From: Schistocerca nitens | Lineage: Eukaryota; Arthropoda; Insecta; Orthoptera; Acrididae | DNA length: 64,000 nt | Assembly (NCBI RefSeq): GCF_023898315.1 | Contig: NC_064621.1 | Coordinates: forward strand, 15,808,501-15,872,500 | Reading direction: 5' to 3' | Shown here: positions 33,765 through 45,624 of the stretch, piece by piece | How positions within the stretch are numbered: the first letter of the stretch is position 1 | Layout: every line of letters starts with the position of its first letter | Notes under the pieces: model-generated | Databases searched by the model: none | Told to the model about the DNA's origin: nothing | Seen by the model: the letters and a program-made list of their open reading frames with translations, nothing else | Position numbers and translations under genes: made by a program

Positions 33765-35507
33765 AAATTAAGTTAAATTGTCAGTTTTATTAGCAATAAG
33801 ACTAATCTTTGGATCATCAAGACGCTATATTTTCCTCATCTCTGTTGCAATTTGTTTTCTTTTCCCCTGTTTCAAACTGCCCTGTAGCCAAACCACAATC
33901 CGTGTTTGCAAGCAATCCCTCAGATGGTCGTAACCTGTTTTGGCTGCCGAGCGCTGCCTCCTGATACATCAATCAAAACGTAAGCCCTACGGTGGGACTG
34001 AAGAACATCATGTTGGAAGGCGTCCATAACTGGAGTTCTGCGTTAAGTTTATCTCGCAGATAAATGTGAACTACGAATAGCAACGGCGAGTAAAGATCGA
34101 AGATAACCACAAAATGATTACCGGCACATACATCTGTAAGAACGGAGACAGCTGTAATCTTAGCCCAATATAGATGTGTTGAACATCTCTCGGAGGTTTT
34201 CCGGGAATGGTTTCTGAGTATTTTAATAGAGTGGACCTGTCGTCTCCTGTGGTCCATTACAGAGTAATAATTAAATTTAGATTTATTCTGTTTGTTGCTC
34301 CAGTTACCTTTATTTTCCAGGTAATACTCCCACAATACTGTAAAAAACCTGTAGTACGAACTCAGAAGACAGGGTACTGGGATACGGTGGCAGCCCCTGC
34401 AGGAGCACTCACCACAGCACCGTCGCACCGCTCCACTACTGCGGTCAGTGAAGCCACACGCCACGTGCATGCCTGACCTGGCAGCACCCCTGGGTGCCAC
34501 CGCTGACGGACAGTTAACGCTGTCGGAAGGAGAAACCTGTGACAGAATGCAAGCAGCAGGGCGAAGAGTAAAGTGGCCGCTTGTCGGCAGCAGCTACCCT
34601 GAGTAATGCAACTAATTTTTTTTTTTCGAACAAGACACACAGTGCATAGCGTCAACAGTAGTGCTGTTGTGGCGATATTTTCAGTCCATTAAAGATACAA
34701 AGATAAGTGGCGGCAAGAAATCAGAAGAAACAGAATTACTCACAAAACAAGCTCCGAAGTTTAGTCGGTGGAATTCGTGTTTATCTCATATATATTCTAA
34801 ATCTCCATATAATATTGAGTTGTATGTAACATAAATATGTTGGATGAAATAGAGGAAATATATTAATCAACAGATCGAAATGCTACATAATTCTAACAGC
34901 ATAAAACGGCACTCATTTTTAGATCAGTGAGGGAAAATCTAGGAATATTTAATTAATGAACGCAAAACGATTAGGTATTCACAGATTAGAAATACATTCT
35001 TAGTGGAATTGGCGGCGTTTAACAATTTGTAAAGATCTCATTCTTCTCTCAAATTTTATTGTACCATTGTGCTATTGTATTGTTCTTCTAGTGCACCACA
35101 GTCCATATTCGTTAAAATGGAAAATATCTTGAAGTAAGGAAGAAAGGTTAAACTTCGATGTCTCGTGGACAGCTCAGTTGCTGCAAGCGAAACACAGGGT
35201 CAGTTATACAAGGACGGGTAGGAGATAGACCATGACATGTTTAACAAACCACGCTGGTACTTGATGTCATTTATGGAAAGTACAAACCTAAGTCAGGAAT
35301 GCTTCAATAGGATTTGATGTCTTCAGAAAGATGGACATGGTTTGTTCCCAATATTTGAAGCGATAATGCCATTACGGACATTCTACTCCGCAGAATTCAG
35401 TCAACGACGTAGTACAAGGAACTGATCTCTAAAGCGTGAAAGTCAGCGGATAATTTGAATTAAATCATCAAGTCCCGCCGTCTGTATTTGATTATTGCTA
35501 ATTAGTG
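33765..35507. other. unassigned sequence with 175-codon minus ORF
   Basis: The longest unassigned frame of the window, 33973-34500 (minus, 175 codons, ATG). Its product begins MAPRGAARSGMH, then has a Cys-rich stretch and a hydrophobic stretch near residues 125-150. I recognise no family. It may be chance or a remnant. Confidence 0.4.
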
Positions 35508-35519
35508 GTTCTGGTACCG

Positions 35520-35714
35520 TGCGGTTCTAGGCGCTACAGTCTGGAGCCGAGGGACGGCTACGGTCGCAGGTTCGAATCCTGCCTCGGGGATGGATGTGTG
35601 TGATGTCCTTAGGTTAGCTAGGTTTAATTAGTTCTAAGTTCTAGGCGACTGATGACCTCAGATGTTAAGTCGCATAGTGCTCAGAGCCATTTGAACCATT
35701 TTTTTTTTTTTTTT
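35520..35714 (+). repeat. tRNA-Leu-like SINE (type A) with T17 tail and TSD
   Basis: Slightly 5' truncated head TGCGGTTCTAGGCGC, box B GCAGGTTCGAATCCTGC, tail AGAGCCATTTGAACCA followed by ~17 T. Flanked by GTTCTGGTACCG at 35508-35519 and 35715-35726, a perfect 12-bp duplication. Confidence 0.94.
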
Positions 35715-35726
35715 GTTCTGGTACCG

Positions 35727-36360
35727 CCTGGAAGCAGTCATACGATCATTAAATCTTCTAACGAATTACGTCGTATAGTTTGTCTACATCATGTCTCTTG
35801 TGTGAGTTCTCAAGTGCTAATATTCGATAACAGGTTGTTGGGAAGAGGAAAGGATATCTTCCTGCATCAGAAACGATGCGGGATAGGACTTAATAACCCT
35901 GATGGACGTGCGCCCGAGAGATGATATCCAAACAGTCGCAGCAAAATATAAAGAAAATCTTTTTTTCCCTTTTATCCGAGCGTTTTATTTCAGTAAGCGC
36001 TGTGCTCAGTTTTTTAATATCTCTGCTCGTTGATTAAGTTTTATTGTTTTCGTAGCCCCGCAATTACTAGTTGGAGAGTTAGAAACACAAAACCCTGTTC
36101 CTGAATGCAGTCCCCGATTGGTAATGTTCAAATGTTCGCCAATAATGGACTCATGTCATCTTGACAATAAAAAGTGTAATGAGGAAGTGTTCGTCAGCCA
36201 CATATCTGATATGTGGAGGTAATACTGTATGTAAGGCAGGACAGCTCTTTATCTTGTTGGGCGGCTGTTAAACAACTGGAAGAAATGAAAGAACATAAAA
36301 AAAATGTCTATAGGAAGTTATTGACATAGGTGTGATTAACTTTCATCTCTGCGAGGTACC
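35727..36360. other. unassigned intergenic sequence
   Basis: No recognisable feature. Confidence 0.4.
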
Positions 36361-36835
36361 GGGTGGTTATAATTAAAGTACAGCTACTCGCAGTTGCCCG
36401 TTGTGGGCATTAACTACCGTACGGCAGCGAAACTTCCTGGGTATTCCAATGCGTTTGTGTAGAACCTGTTTACGCTGGAAAGAAAGTAATTTCAGTTTGA
36501 TGCAATTCTGGCTCTCTGAAAGACGTATAGAAATGTTTCCGTATGCAATGGACTACGAGCGTGATGTGGGCATAAAATATCAAGCAATTGGGATATGTTG
36601 ATTTTATTTTTAACTGTAACTTACACAATTTGTTCAATATTAGCACTGGACAGGTCGATGAGATGTTGTACAGCGCCAGATTTGCACCTGGTGGTCAAAA
36701 TTCAAATTAATGTTTCCAGTACAAAGCGGTTCACAGTAACACATTAGCATATCTACCAAGTTTCTCTGCTATACGATAATTATAGCAGCGTACTCTGACC
36801 CTCCTTGACTAGGTGCACTTCAATTATAACGGTCC
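36361..36835. mobile_element. short TIR element (MITE-like)
   Basis: Left end GGGTGGTTATAATTAAAGT; right end ACTTCAATTATAACGGTCC is its inverted counterpart. I recall a GGTGGTTATAATTAAAG terminus from dispersed insect elements. Internal 66-codon frame (36401-36601) is probably meaningless. Only ~19 bp of terminal match is visible. Confidence 0.55.
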
Positions 36836-37576
36836 GATATAATCACAAAGCTTGAATTATCAGCTCGAAAAACAGGGTTACGTAATAAATTTTTTGTTTA
36901 TTTGTTCGTAGATTTCTGCAGTCCTCGGACACACTGAAACCCCACGCCATAGTACAGTAGCACGTCGCTGGAAGAACCAAAAAATCGCGCAACAGACTTA
37001 TAAAGTGGGGTGTTGAATGGTAACTTATTTCCTCCAACTGAATGGAAAGGACAGAGGCAACAATTCGGTCTGAGTTGAAAGAAACGTACGGAAAGAATGT
37101 ACCATCATACAGCGGAGCGGTTATATGATGCAGATGCTGCCAGTGTGATATAAAAAGTCCGAATAACGAAAAAAGAAATGGCAAATCACCTCTCTCTGAA
37201 GAACAGGGAATTTAAAGAGAAGTGGAGGCCTTGATCCTCCAAGACAGGCGTGTCAAAATCGAGGCGATAGTCGAAAGGTGAAAAGAATTTCAGCATCTTG
37301 CAAGACATTTCGAATACAACAAAGGTCGCCGCTCTTTGGGTTCCGAAATGCTCACACCCTCGCCTGATTGCCTTTGATCCACCCACCAGTGCTGGAGTGT
37401 CGACGTGAGCCCGACCAAAGCAGCCACTGGGAACGTGTAGATTCGCTACCACCGAAAACGCGCAGCCCCAACTGTCATCGGGCAAGGTGATGGTGAGCAC
37501 TTTTTCAAATTGCCACGGTGTACTGCTGTCAGATAATCCTGCTAAACGCCAAACCGTTAGAGGAGTATACTGCCAA
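36836..37576. other. unassigned intergenic sequence
   Basis: Minus frames 36843-37184 (113 codons) and 37186-37500 (104 codons) lack recognisable motifs. Confidence 0.4.
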
Positions 37577-38868
37577 TGGCGTTCATAAGGAATGCAACAC
37601 TATTTTTCCTGAAAGCAGGTCGGCGTTATTCCGGATTCCAATGCACCGTATTAATCCTACTCTTTTGACTACAAAACCCAATTTTTAATGTAATCTCCGA
37701 CATTGCGCCATCTTACTAGGAGGGTCTGTATGCCCACATCGTACCACTCAGTAGTCGACGTCGGTGCGAACGTCTTGTAGTATCGATAACGTCTCCAACA
37801 TCCACGTACTGCCTTCTGCGAAGTGGATCATTCATTGTGCCAAAGAGATGAAATCGGGTACGTGCGAGATCCGGGCTGTAGGGTGGAGGAGTGGATGAGG
37901 AAGAACAGTCCAATGAGGCTTTGTGGGCACCTATCTGGGGCGCAGACTTGAGTGAAGCCTGACGTTGTTTTTGGTAGGAGGAGTACGTTTGATTTTAGTG
38001 GCGACGTACACGCTGAACTTGTTTCTTCAGTTTCCTGAGGGGAGCACAACACACTTTCTAGTCAATCGTTGCACCACGAGGCAGGACATCAAACAGAATA
38101 ACCCCTTTCATAGTCCCAGAAGGGGACTTTACCAGCTGGGGTCGAGATTGGAAGTTTCTCTTCTTAGGAGATATCTCTCCACTCCACGGGTTGCCGTTTT
38201 ATTCCCAATTCGAAGTGGTGAACCCATATTCAATTGCCTGTGACGATCTTCGACAAAAAATCGTCACGATCAGGCTCGTAACGCACAAGCAGTTCCGCAC
38301 AGACCGTCTTTCGTTGGTCTTTACTGTCTTCTGTTAGGCTTCGAGGGACAGAGCGGTCACACACCTTTGAGTACCCTCAACTGTTGGACAGGTACGTCAG
38401 CACTAGCACATTTGTGCAGCGGGGTGTTTGATTGCGATCTGTCGATCACATCGAATGAGTATGCCCGCACGCTCCAACATTGCACGAATCAACACTTTTT
38501 GCGGTCGGCCGGCATTCGGGAGATCGGACGTGTTTGAGCGACCTTACTGCGATGGTGACAGGCACCTCGCCCAGAGACTCACCGTGCTTTTGTTCACTGC
38601 CAGTTGTCCCTATACATTCTGCAAGCGCCTATCAATATCTGCGATGCTCCGGATTTCCACCAAAGAAACGTAATGACAGCTCTGGACTTGGAACGCACCT
38701 TCATTATAGACGTCGTCTTGAGGGCTAGGTACAGCGCCGCAACATACGGAACTTCAAGAAACTATAGAGGCTGACACTGGAATATTCCACGATGTCCCAC
38801 AATAAATTCCCGAATTTTTCAACAGAAATTGGCCGACAACAGTGTTGCATTACTTATTGAACGCCCCT
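37577..38868 (-). mobile_element. mariner (DD34D-type) full-length relic
   Basis: Ends share GTTCA(A)TAAG.AATGCAACAC: left 37579-37600, right 38843-38866 inverted. Minus strand reads MKVRSKSRAVITFLWWKSG near 38660 (N-terminal HTH domain), KTVCAELLVRYEPDRDDFLS, WVHHFELGIKRQP, GVILFDVLPRGATID, RKLKKQVQRVRR and PPYSPDLARTRFHLFGTMND. These are the mariner blocks (WVHHF.P..KRQS..W, D(V)LPRG.TI, YSPDLAP.D(F/Y)HLF). The last catalytic Asp is lost (R-T-R-F), and many stops are present. Confidence 0.82.
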
Positions 38869-40807
38869 AGTAGTTTCCTCAACAGCCAAAATACAGATTT
38901 AAACTATCATGGTCTCAGCAAGTCATCCTTCGTTAAGAAAAATGTGTCGGTTACAACGTGAATATGAATATGTAGAAAAAACTAACACCATCATCAAGTT
39001 CATGATCACAGCTTGAGTTTTTCGATATTATAATTAAAACTTTATGAGTAGACCTCGTAAACGCTTGCATTAGATGTAAGGTCATCACCATTCCGAAAAG
39101 ATTATGATCAAAAATTGCTTTAGGAAGACGCTTATTTCAGAAATATTCAGCCAATTCTCTTTCGTTTTTCTTCTTCCGCCACCCTTCCGATGTAGCTGGT
39201 ATTTCGCTGCGCCCGGCCCGGCACGGCCAATTTCCTGCAAGCTGGGATGGAAACAAGGGGATTCCGAACTGCGAATAAAGTGTCGGAGTGGGTTCCCGAT
39301 TGTGGCATTAGGCTTACGCCAAGTAAATCCTTCACAAAACCTTGGCACGAACCGCGAAGGAGGGAAGTGGGCGGAAATGAGGGGCTTATGTAGAATGTGA
39401 GTGCTTACGAACGTATTGCACTCCATGGCGCTAGAGAGGGTTTCCAGATAGATCGGTCTCACGGAAGGTAGAGCAGTGGATCGACAATACGCCTAATACA
39501 TACATATCTTGCAATTTTTATTGAGAATTTTCTATGTTTACAGCTGAAAGCATTGAGATAATAGAGGCTCTGAAGTTTGATGGAAGTAACAGAAGTGTTG
39601 GTGTTAACAGACTCGTTGTTCGTATTGAATATACTGGATGGGAGAAATAACTTTATTACCAAAATAATGCAACGGCTTATAGAAGTAAAATTTGCCAACA
39701 GAGAGTAGAAGTAGTCTGACTTAAAAACCTCGGCGGTATAAGCGAAATTATAACAGGTACTATTATAATAAATTAATTTGTTTTGTTATGCCAAAGATCC
39801 GGTCGTACCTATGTCTCTGTGACTGTTTTAAAATCGTAGATCTAATTTCGTTCTTCACCTTAAACAATAATTGAGTCACGTAGCTTCTGCTCTATCACTT
39901 TTCTTCTTCCGTTCGCCTTCATGTAAGAACACATTTGCTTGTTACTTATAATTTTAATAATAATAATGACAATATTTAAATTTATTTATACTTTTATTTC
40001 GTACTAATCTGCAAAAAATTCTTTTAGTAATTATGTGTTTAGAATTTTGGTCCCTTTCAGTTTTTTAATAACATTGGAAAGTCACTGGATTGGTTTGCAA
40101 TCTTCACACGACGAACATTCCAACCTAAATTAAGTGTCACGAAGTGCTATTACTGTTTTCCTTTGTGTAATGCACGTTACTCCGTTGCATTATACACCAT
40201 ATTATCACGACCGGTCGTTACCTAGCTTTTCTGCAGCTAACTGCAAGGAGAACTGTGATGTAGGAGTTTTAATTTGGCCGAGCGGGAGGTTTCATCAAAA
40301 TTGAACTCCTGATGATATATCTTCCTTTATTATGCCCCTGCTGTGGTACTGCGATGTGTCCTACATCCGAACTTTCAGAGAATTAAGTACAAGCATTAGC
40401 AATTCATTCTCTTTCCTCTCATTGTTTACTAACGTGGGATACATTACATTACTAGTTGGAAAAGGAGCCTATTTTTAATGGTTTATGCTCGATATTAGGC
40501 TTCGATATGAAGAATTTAACATCTACCTTGCATGAACGCGTCGAATCTCGTTCGGGGATAGTTGAACCAAATATACCGGGTTTGAATCGCTTGTACGGAG
40601 TGATATTTTCGAGGTGAGACATTTCTGCGTAGCCTGGAACTCCTGCAGGGATAAGCGGCTTTTCGCCGATTGCATACAGGCTCACTAAGGATTTATTTCC
40701 GTATAGGAATGTAGGCAAACGTCCTGTAGTCTACGACACGTGTTGCTAGAGAGTAGTTTCAATGTATGTTGAAAGTTTCAAGAAACTGCCACCAACTTTT
40801 ACGAGAG
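38869..40807. other. unassigned intergenic sequence
   Basis: The minus frame 39085-39462 (125 codons) overlaps a plus frame of 98 codons; neither resembles a known family. The rest is AT-rich with no feature. Confidence 0.42.
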
Positions 40808-41494
40808 TCCTTCTATAAGTAACGCACCACTTTTTTTTTAAAAAAAAAAAAAAGCCATTAATATGCGCAGACAAACGTCTTTCTTGGTGCTTCACGTCTG
40901 ATGTTTGCCCTGCGCGCCTGTGAAGTTTCTAACCGTTCTGGCAGGTGGCAGAGCCGCAGTACAGCGTCAAAATGGCGTCTACGTACGGCTTAGTTACAAG
41001 CAGCGTGCTGTTATTGAGTTCTTGTGTGCAGAAAAAGAAACCGTGGTGAACATAAATAAACATTTGTGTGCAGTGTATGGCGATGCTGCAGTTGATAGGC
41101 TTACAATTGGTAGATGGGTAAAGGAAGTTAGAGTCTCAGGAAATGCAGAAACAGAGCTCGATGTTCGGCCACGCTCGGGACGTCCCGCCACAGCCACAGC
41201 TGCAGACATGCTGAATCTTGCCGGTACCATTACTCCATCTCATTGTGCTGCTTACAGATTCTCTACCGGAAACACGCTTTGAAGATGACGACAGTGTCAG
41301 TCATGCAGTGGACACATGGCTGCGCCTGCAGTACAAGAGCTTTTACCAGCACGGAAATCATGCTCTTCTACAACGCTGGCGAAAAATAGGACATGGACAA
41401 GACATGTTGATATATATTGTCACCAAATTCTGACTCTTAACAACAAATATGTTCTGAGATAAAAAATGTGGTGCAATACTTATTGAACGACCCC
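40808..41494 (+). mobile_element. mariner deletion derivative
   Basis: Ends TCTATAAGTAACGCACCAC and (inverted) GTGGTGCAATACTTATTGAA belong to the same terminal type as the element at 37577-38868. Inside, 40905-41282 encodes a mariner N-terminal domain: SYKQRAVIEFLCAEKETVVN, DRLTIGRWVKEV, DVRPRSGRPATA. It then jumps directly to a C-terminal piece, DDDSVSHAVDTWLRLQ and FYQHGNHALLQRWRK. The catalytic centre is missing, so it is a non-autonomous internal deletion of ~0.6 kb. Confidence 0.85.
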
Positions 41495-41687
41495 CATATG
41501 ATAATTTATTTTGCCTTTACGGTTTCATGTCGATTTTCCCAACTTCAGACGAGGTCTAGGTTAGGTCGGAATGTGATAGTTTGGTTGCGAGTTGGCAAAG
41601 CCAACGAATGTGAAAGCAAAAAGCCTCGATCTTCAGACCTCCGTAGAAATTCAAATAATTACTAACACCATTTAAAGTCTCATAACA

Positions 41688-42000
41688 CGTGGGGTTTACA
41701 AGAAACCTTGCGAATGTGGCCTGTCTTACGGTGGACAAACAGAATGTACCGTAGGACAATGCAGGAAAGAGAATTAAAGGTTTTATCGCCTACGCTACCC
41801 TGAAAAATCCGCTTTAGCAGAGCATGCTCTAGAAAACGGTCACCACAGCGACGTCTGCCATTGCTCATACTACCGGTGTCCGGGACTGTGTGATTGAAGA
41901 ATCCATCGTAACAAAAATTAGCGACACCGCGCTCAACACAGACGACGGCCTGCAGCAGTATGCGGCGTGAGATCCATGCGTTTAGTGTACCGTGTGGCAG
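41688..42000 (+). pseudogene. Penelope-like element relic, GIY-YIG endonuclease domain
   Basis: A forward frame reads TRGVYKKPCECGLSYGGQT, then FYRLRYPEKSALAEHALENG and HH. Another frame follows with VRDCVIEESIVTKISDTALN and DDGLQQY. This matches the order in Penelope-like retroelements: GIY-YIG core (GVY.I.C.CG..Y.GQT), the R...Y.KSA.AEHA...GH helix, then the REAIEI...N.(R/D)DGYQL helix. One stop, one frameshift. The domain nicks DNA for retrotransposition in intact elements. The RT part would lie upstream but is not recognisable, so this is a 3' fragment. Confidence 0.82.
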
Positions 42001-42154
42001 CATGTAGCGCCCGTAAAGCAACAACCAATGTACAGAGCACACTTTTCCAACAGGTGTCGTCCTGAAGCGAGCGCATCGAACGCAGAGTCAACGTGTGCCT
42101 ATATATGGTGAAACCATGAGCGCCAGTAACGCGGCAGTTTGTTGCTAGAGTACA

Positions 42155-42430
42155 CAGGGTGTCTCAGACATTTTGGGTGAAATTGAAACAGGAGATAGTG
42201 GGTCCACAACCGATTATATTGAAATAGGGAACCAATGGTCGCAAATGCATATTTATCGTTTTATAAACACACGTACTGTACATCGCATAACAACAAAGCG
42301 GCTCACAGTAATTGTTCAAAGCGACGACTGCGAGGCATGGTGCATGTGTTGCAACAGCGGATGACGATCTTCCACACTCTCGCAAAGATCCCGGGTGTCT
42401 GTTGTACAGTGGAACAGGCAGCATGGGATA
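42155..42430 (+). repeat. left long TIR including inverted transposase 3' end
   Basis: Minus-strand reading ends RSRRFEQLL, then stop, then the terminal non-coding part. Inverted match to 43490-43764. Confidence 0.78.
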
Positions 42431-42618
42431 AACAGCGTACGTACCTGACCGCCAGACGGAACGTGTGGCATGTGACGACCGCATGCATCGCACCGATGTA
42501 TCAACCTGTGCCTGACGCACGCCATTTGAGCTGGTGTCAGTGTCAATTGCTCAGACAGCTTGTGATGTGTCCATTGTCAGGGGCGTTACTTTGTGCAGCG
42601 CATGACGCGTCCTCAAAG

Positions 42619-43614
42619 ATGAAACGTTACTCGTCAAAAGAGTTGGAAGATATGCATTTAACGTACTGTGTGGCAGGATGAAAAGCAGCACGAATGTTCA
42701 GAGAACGCTATCACAACAGGCGTCATCCTAATTGGATCAAGTTCATCTCCGTGGATAGCACCTTACGAGAGACGGGGTCGCTTACGCCACTTAGATCCGG
42801 GCGAGGTTACCGCCAGAGACATGTCCGAACGCCAAACTTTGAGGAGATGGTATTGGACGATGTGGCCGACCATCCAGCAATAAGTACCCGTCAAATTTCC
42901 CGTGAAACACACACTTGGAAGGCTACAGTGTGAAGAGTTCTAGTGGAACAGATATTACACCCCTATCATAAAAATCGTGTGCAAGCACTGGGACAAACCG
43001 ATTTTGAGCCCCACGTTCACTTCAATGGATTATCCACCGCAGTGTTGTGGTGCTGAACTTCGTACAGTTTGTATTGTTCACGTATGAGGCGTCAATCACC
43101 AGTGATTCCAACGCCACCCACATCAATGGCCACCTGCGACGATTCTCTGTCAGCGTATGGGCAGGCGTTGTCCGAGATCAACTAACAGAACCTGATTTGC
43201 TGCCTCCTCGTCTGAATGCTCCACGTTATCCGGTGTTCCTGCGAGATGTGCTGCCACAATTCTTGATGACTGTACCCCTTGTTGTTCGCGAAAGGATGTG
43301 CTTTCAGCACGACGGTGCACTAGCACCTGAACAACACTGACGCTCATCGTTGGATTGGAAGAGGAGGTCTTGTCCCACAGCCAGAGCGATCGCCAAATCT
43401 CATACCTCGCGAGTTCTCCCTCTGGAGTTACGTGAAGACGTTGGTGCACGAAACCGCCGTAGAAACGGACGGAGACCTGCTTGCTAAGGTCCAGTACGCC
43501 TGTTCCCTGGTGCTACAAACAGCAGGCAGTTTGGCGACAGTGTGGCAGAGCTTCATGTGCTGTTGTCGTGGCCGCATCGAGACTGGCTGTCGTTACTTTG
43601 AACAAGTACTATGA
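42619..43614 (+). pseudogene. mariner-like transposase relic
   Basis: Starts MKRYSSKELEDMHLTYCVAG. Later blocks are NRRHPNWIKFISVD, RQRHVRTPNFEEMVLDDVAD, HPAISTRQISRETHT, LHPYHKNRVQALGQTDFEP, RRFSVSVWAGVV, LNAPRYPVFLRDVLPQ, RERMCFQHDGALAPE (second catalytic Asp intact), WIGRGGLVPQPERSPNL (third acidic block damaged) and FEQVL. The arrangement matches insect mariner-like enzymes with a long (about 41) Asp-Asp spacing. Several stops and a deletion around the first Asp. Confidence 0.82.
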
Positions 43615-43764
43615 GTTACGTTGCTGTTACGCAATGTATACCTGTATGCTGTGTGTGTTTGTAGCCCAATAAATACGCATTTCCCACCACTAGTCCGCTA
43701 TCTTAATATAACCGGTTGTGGACTCTCTATCACCTGTTTGAGCCAAAAGGTGCGAGACCCCCTG
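43490..43764 (-). repeat. right long TIR including transposase 3' end
   Basis: Contains the C-terminal codons (GCRYFEQVL, stop at 43612-43614) and 150 bp of terminal sequence matching the left arm in inverse orientation. Confidence 0.78.
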
Positions 43765-44391
43765 TATAAGGGCGTACCACCACCCCACCAATTCCACTTG
43801 ACAACGATCGAGGAGTACTTGTTCGAAAGCTCATGGCATCTGAACCGCTTGACACGGTAGGAAGTCGTTTATTTAATACTACGGCAGCGAGACTGTGTTT
43901 TACCGATTTTTCTCTTTAACAATGAATTAAATGACAGCGCGCTGTCGAAACGAAATGCCGGGCATTTGTTAAATATGCCTTTCAGTCACGTGATAAAAAT
44001 TCATAAAGACAGAGATATTGCGTGGAGTACGATACTGGAGTCAGTTTTATTACAATCTGGCAGGTGCGGTCGCAACAAAGGCATGCCCTCGACTTTCGTT
44101 AGAAGCCTCGTGTGTAGCCAGGTCTAATCCACACTACGCTGCACGACCCAGCCGGCAGCGGGCAGCCGGCCGCCATGTCCTCCGGCTGGCCGCAAGGACG
44201 GGTCCCTCGGTTGGGCTAATTCCAACCGCTGGAGGGTCCGGCTGCGGCCGCAGAAGCCGCAATCAGCGGAAACGAGCCGCTGTAGCGCCGACAATATGGC
44301 CCCGGGCCGCGCGGCCTCTGTGCTCCGGAGAGGAACGCACACACGAGCCGGGGGGGGGGGGGGGCGGGGGCGCAGTAGTGGCCGACCGCTC
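43765..44391. other. unassigned sequence with GC-rich block 44130-44395
   Basis: 44130-44395 is GC- and CpG-rich and ends in a G-run (44351-44364). It shares GCGCCGACAAT and GCGCGGCCTCT with the GC-rich block at 21640-22030 (opposite strand). Overlapping frames on both strands reflect composition. No gene recognised. Confidence 0.45.
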
Positions 44392-44548
44392 CTAGGCGCT
44401 TCAGTCTGGAACCGCGCGACCACTGCGGTAACAGCTTCGAATGGCTGTGTGTGATGTCCGTAGGTTAGTTAGGTGTAAGTAGTTCTGATTTATAGGGGAC
44501 TGAAATGATGACATCATATGTTAAGTCCCATAGTGTTCGGGTTCAAAG
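44392..44548 (+). repeat. tRNA-Leu-like SINE (type A), old and truncated
   Basis: CTAGGCGCTTCAGTCTGGAA, a mutated box B (ACAGCTTCGAATGG), GTGTGTGATGTCCGTAGG and AAGTCCCATAGTGTTCGG. The head is truncated and the tail degraded. Confidence 0.8.
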
Positions 44549-45624
44549 ACTTTTTTTCTTTTTTTTTCTGGGAAGGCGGGGCGTCAGTTGCTGGGCTGCG
44601 TCGCCGTAGCCGACCAACAGGTTCCGCCCACTGCCACATCATCGTTGAATAATAACCACGATAAGCACACGACAAAAGCAACCACGTTCAGCAGACATCG
44701 CGGTAACAACGTGCAACACTACCTTTATTATCTCTTATAATGACATCAATACGGTGGGGAAGATAGTTCACAAGATTCTTCAGGTATGCCATTCGAACTA
44801 AAGTCAGTCACTAACGATTGTAGCTATCAACCTGTGCGGTTGTTTGTTGCTAAGTTTCATCTGCTGTACCGAATACTCCCAGACGTTTTCCACTGGTGTT
44901 AGATAGGGTGATTTAGCAGACCGGTCGACGTACGAGTGCTCATCAAACGAGGAATTTATGCGTGCTCCCCTGTCAACTGGGACAGTTCCCACTTTGGAAG
45001 ACAGGCGTCCAGGAAATACCCGTCACGAAGGAATGAAAGAATAACAACTCGATTCCGAGAATGTTTCAGTAAACATCCTGGTTGATGTGAATTATAAAAT
45101 GTTCCCGGTGAACTGAATGTTCAGACAAATTTCTGGGTTACAGCCGGTTGTCGTTTAATTCATCCTACGATTTAGCGAGTGGCTACCTGCCAGTCATCTT
45201 CAGGTGAGCCTTCGAATGGTGACCAAGACTTACTAAGTACCGCAGCATATAGCGCGCTGTGAGAATTCCGCCCATACTTCTAAATCAAGTTGACAGACGG
45301 ACCACGGTTCCCGCTACCAGCGCCCTCGCTAGTTGTCAACGGGCAAGTTGACGGACGTTTATTGCTGGGCCACACGATCCAACACCAGCTGTCGTCTTCG
45401 ATTAGGACAAGGCGTGGAGTTCATGCTGCTCCATGCACTGTCCAACTGGTAGCCACTGTCACGGTTCATCAGCTTCTCCGCCAGGAGTCTCTCTGCGGAT
45501 TCTTTAAGAAAAAAATCCCAAAAAGTTGTTGCTATGGTCAGAATCGTAGTTCTTGGGACACGTCATTATTAAAGAATTCGTGGAAATGCGCCTAGCGGAA
45601 AAGCTAATGAACCGTGGATGTGGA

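Larger units (their letters stand above)
42155..43764 (+). mobile_element. mariner-like element with long TIRs containing coding sequence
   Basis: Starts CAGGGTGTCTCAGAC and ends GCGAGACCCCCTG, with TA after the right end and CA (probably decayed TA) before the left. Inverted arms (~42155-42430 and ~43490-43764) share GTCCACAACCG.TTATATT and AAATGC.TATTTAT. The arms include the last ~40 codons of the transposase, so the left arm encodes, on the minus strand, VQQTPGIFARVWK and RRFEQLL followed by a stop. Confidence 0.83.

Noticed and set aside
39085-39462. 125-codon minus ORF as a gene
   Set aside because: No motif, overlapped by a 98-codon plus-strand frame; nothing distinguishes it from chance.
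42235-42681. 148-codon plus ORF
   Set aside because: It runs antisense through the left TIR, whose minus strand encodes a transposase C terminus; only its last ~20 codons coincide with the real transposase start.
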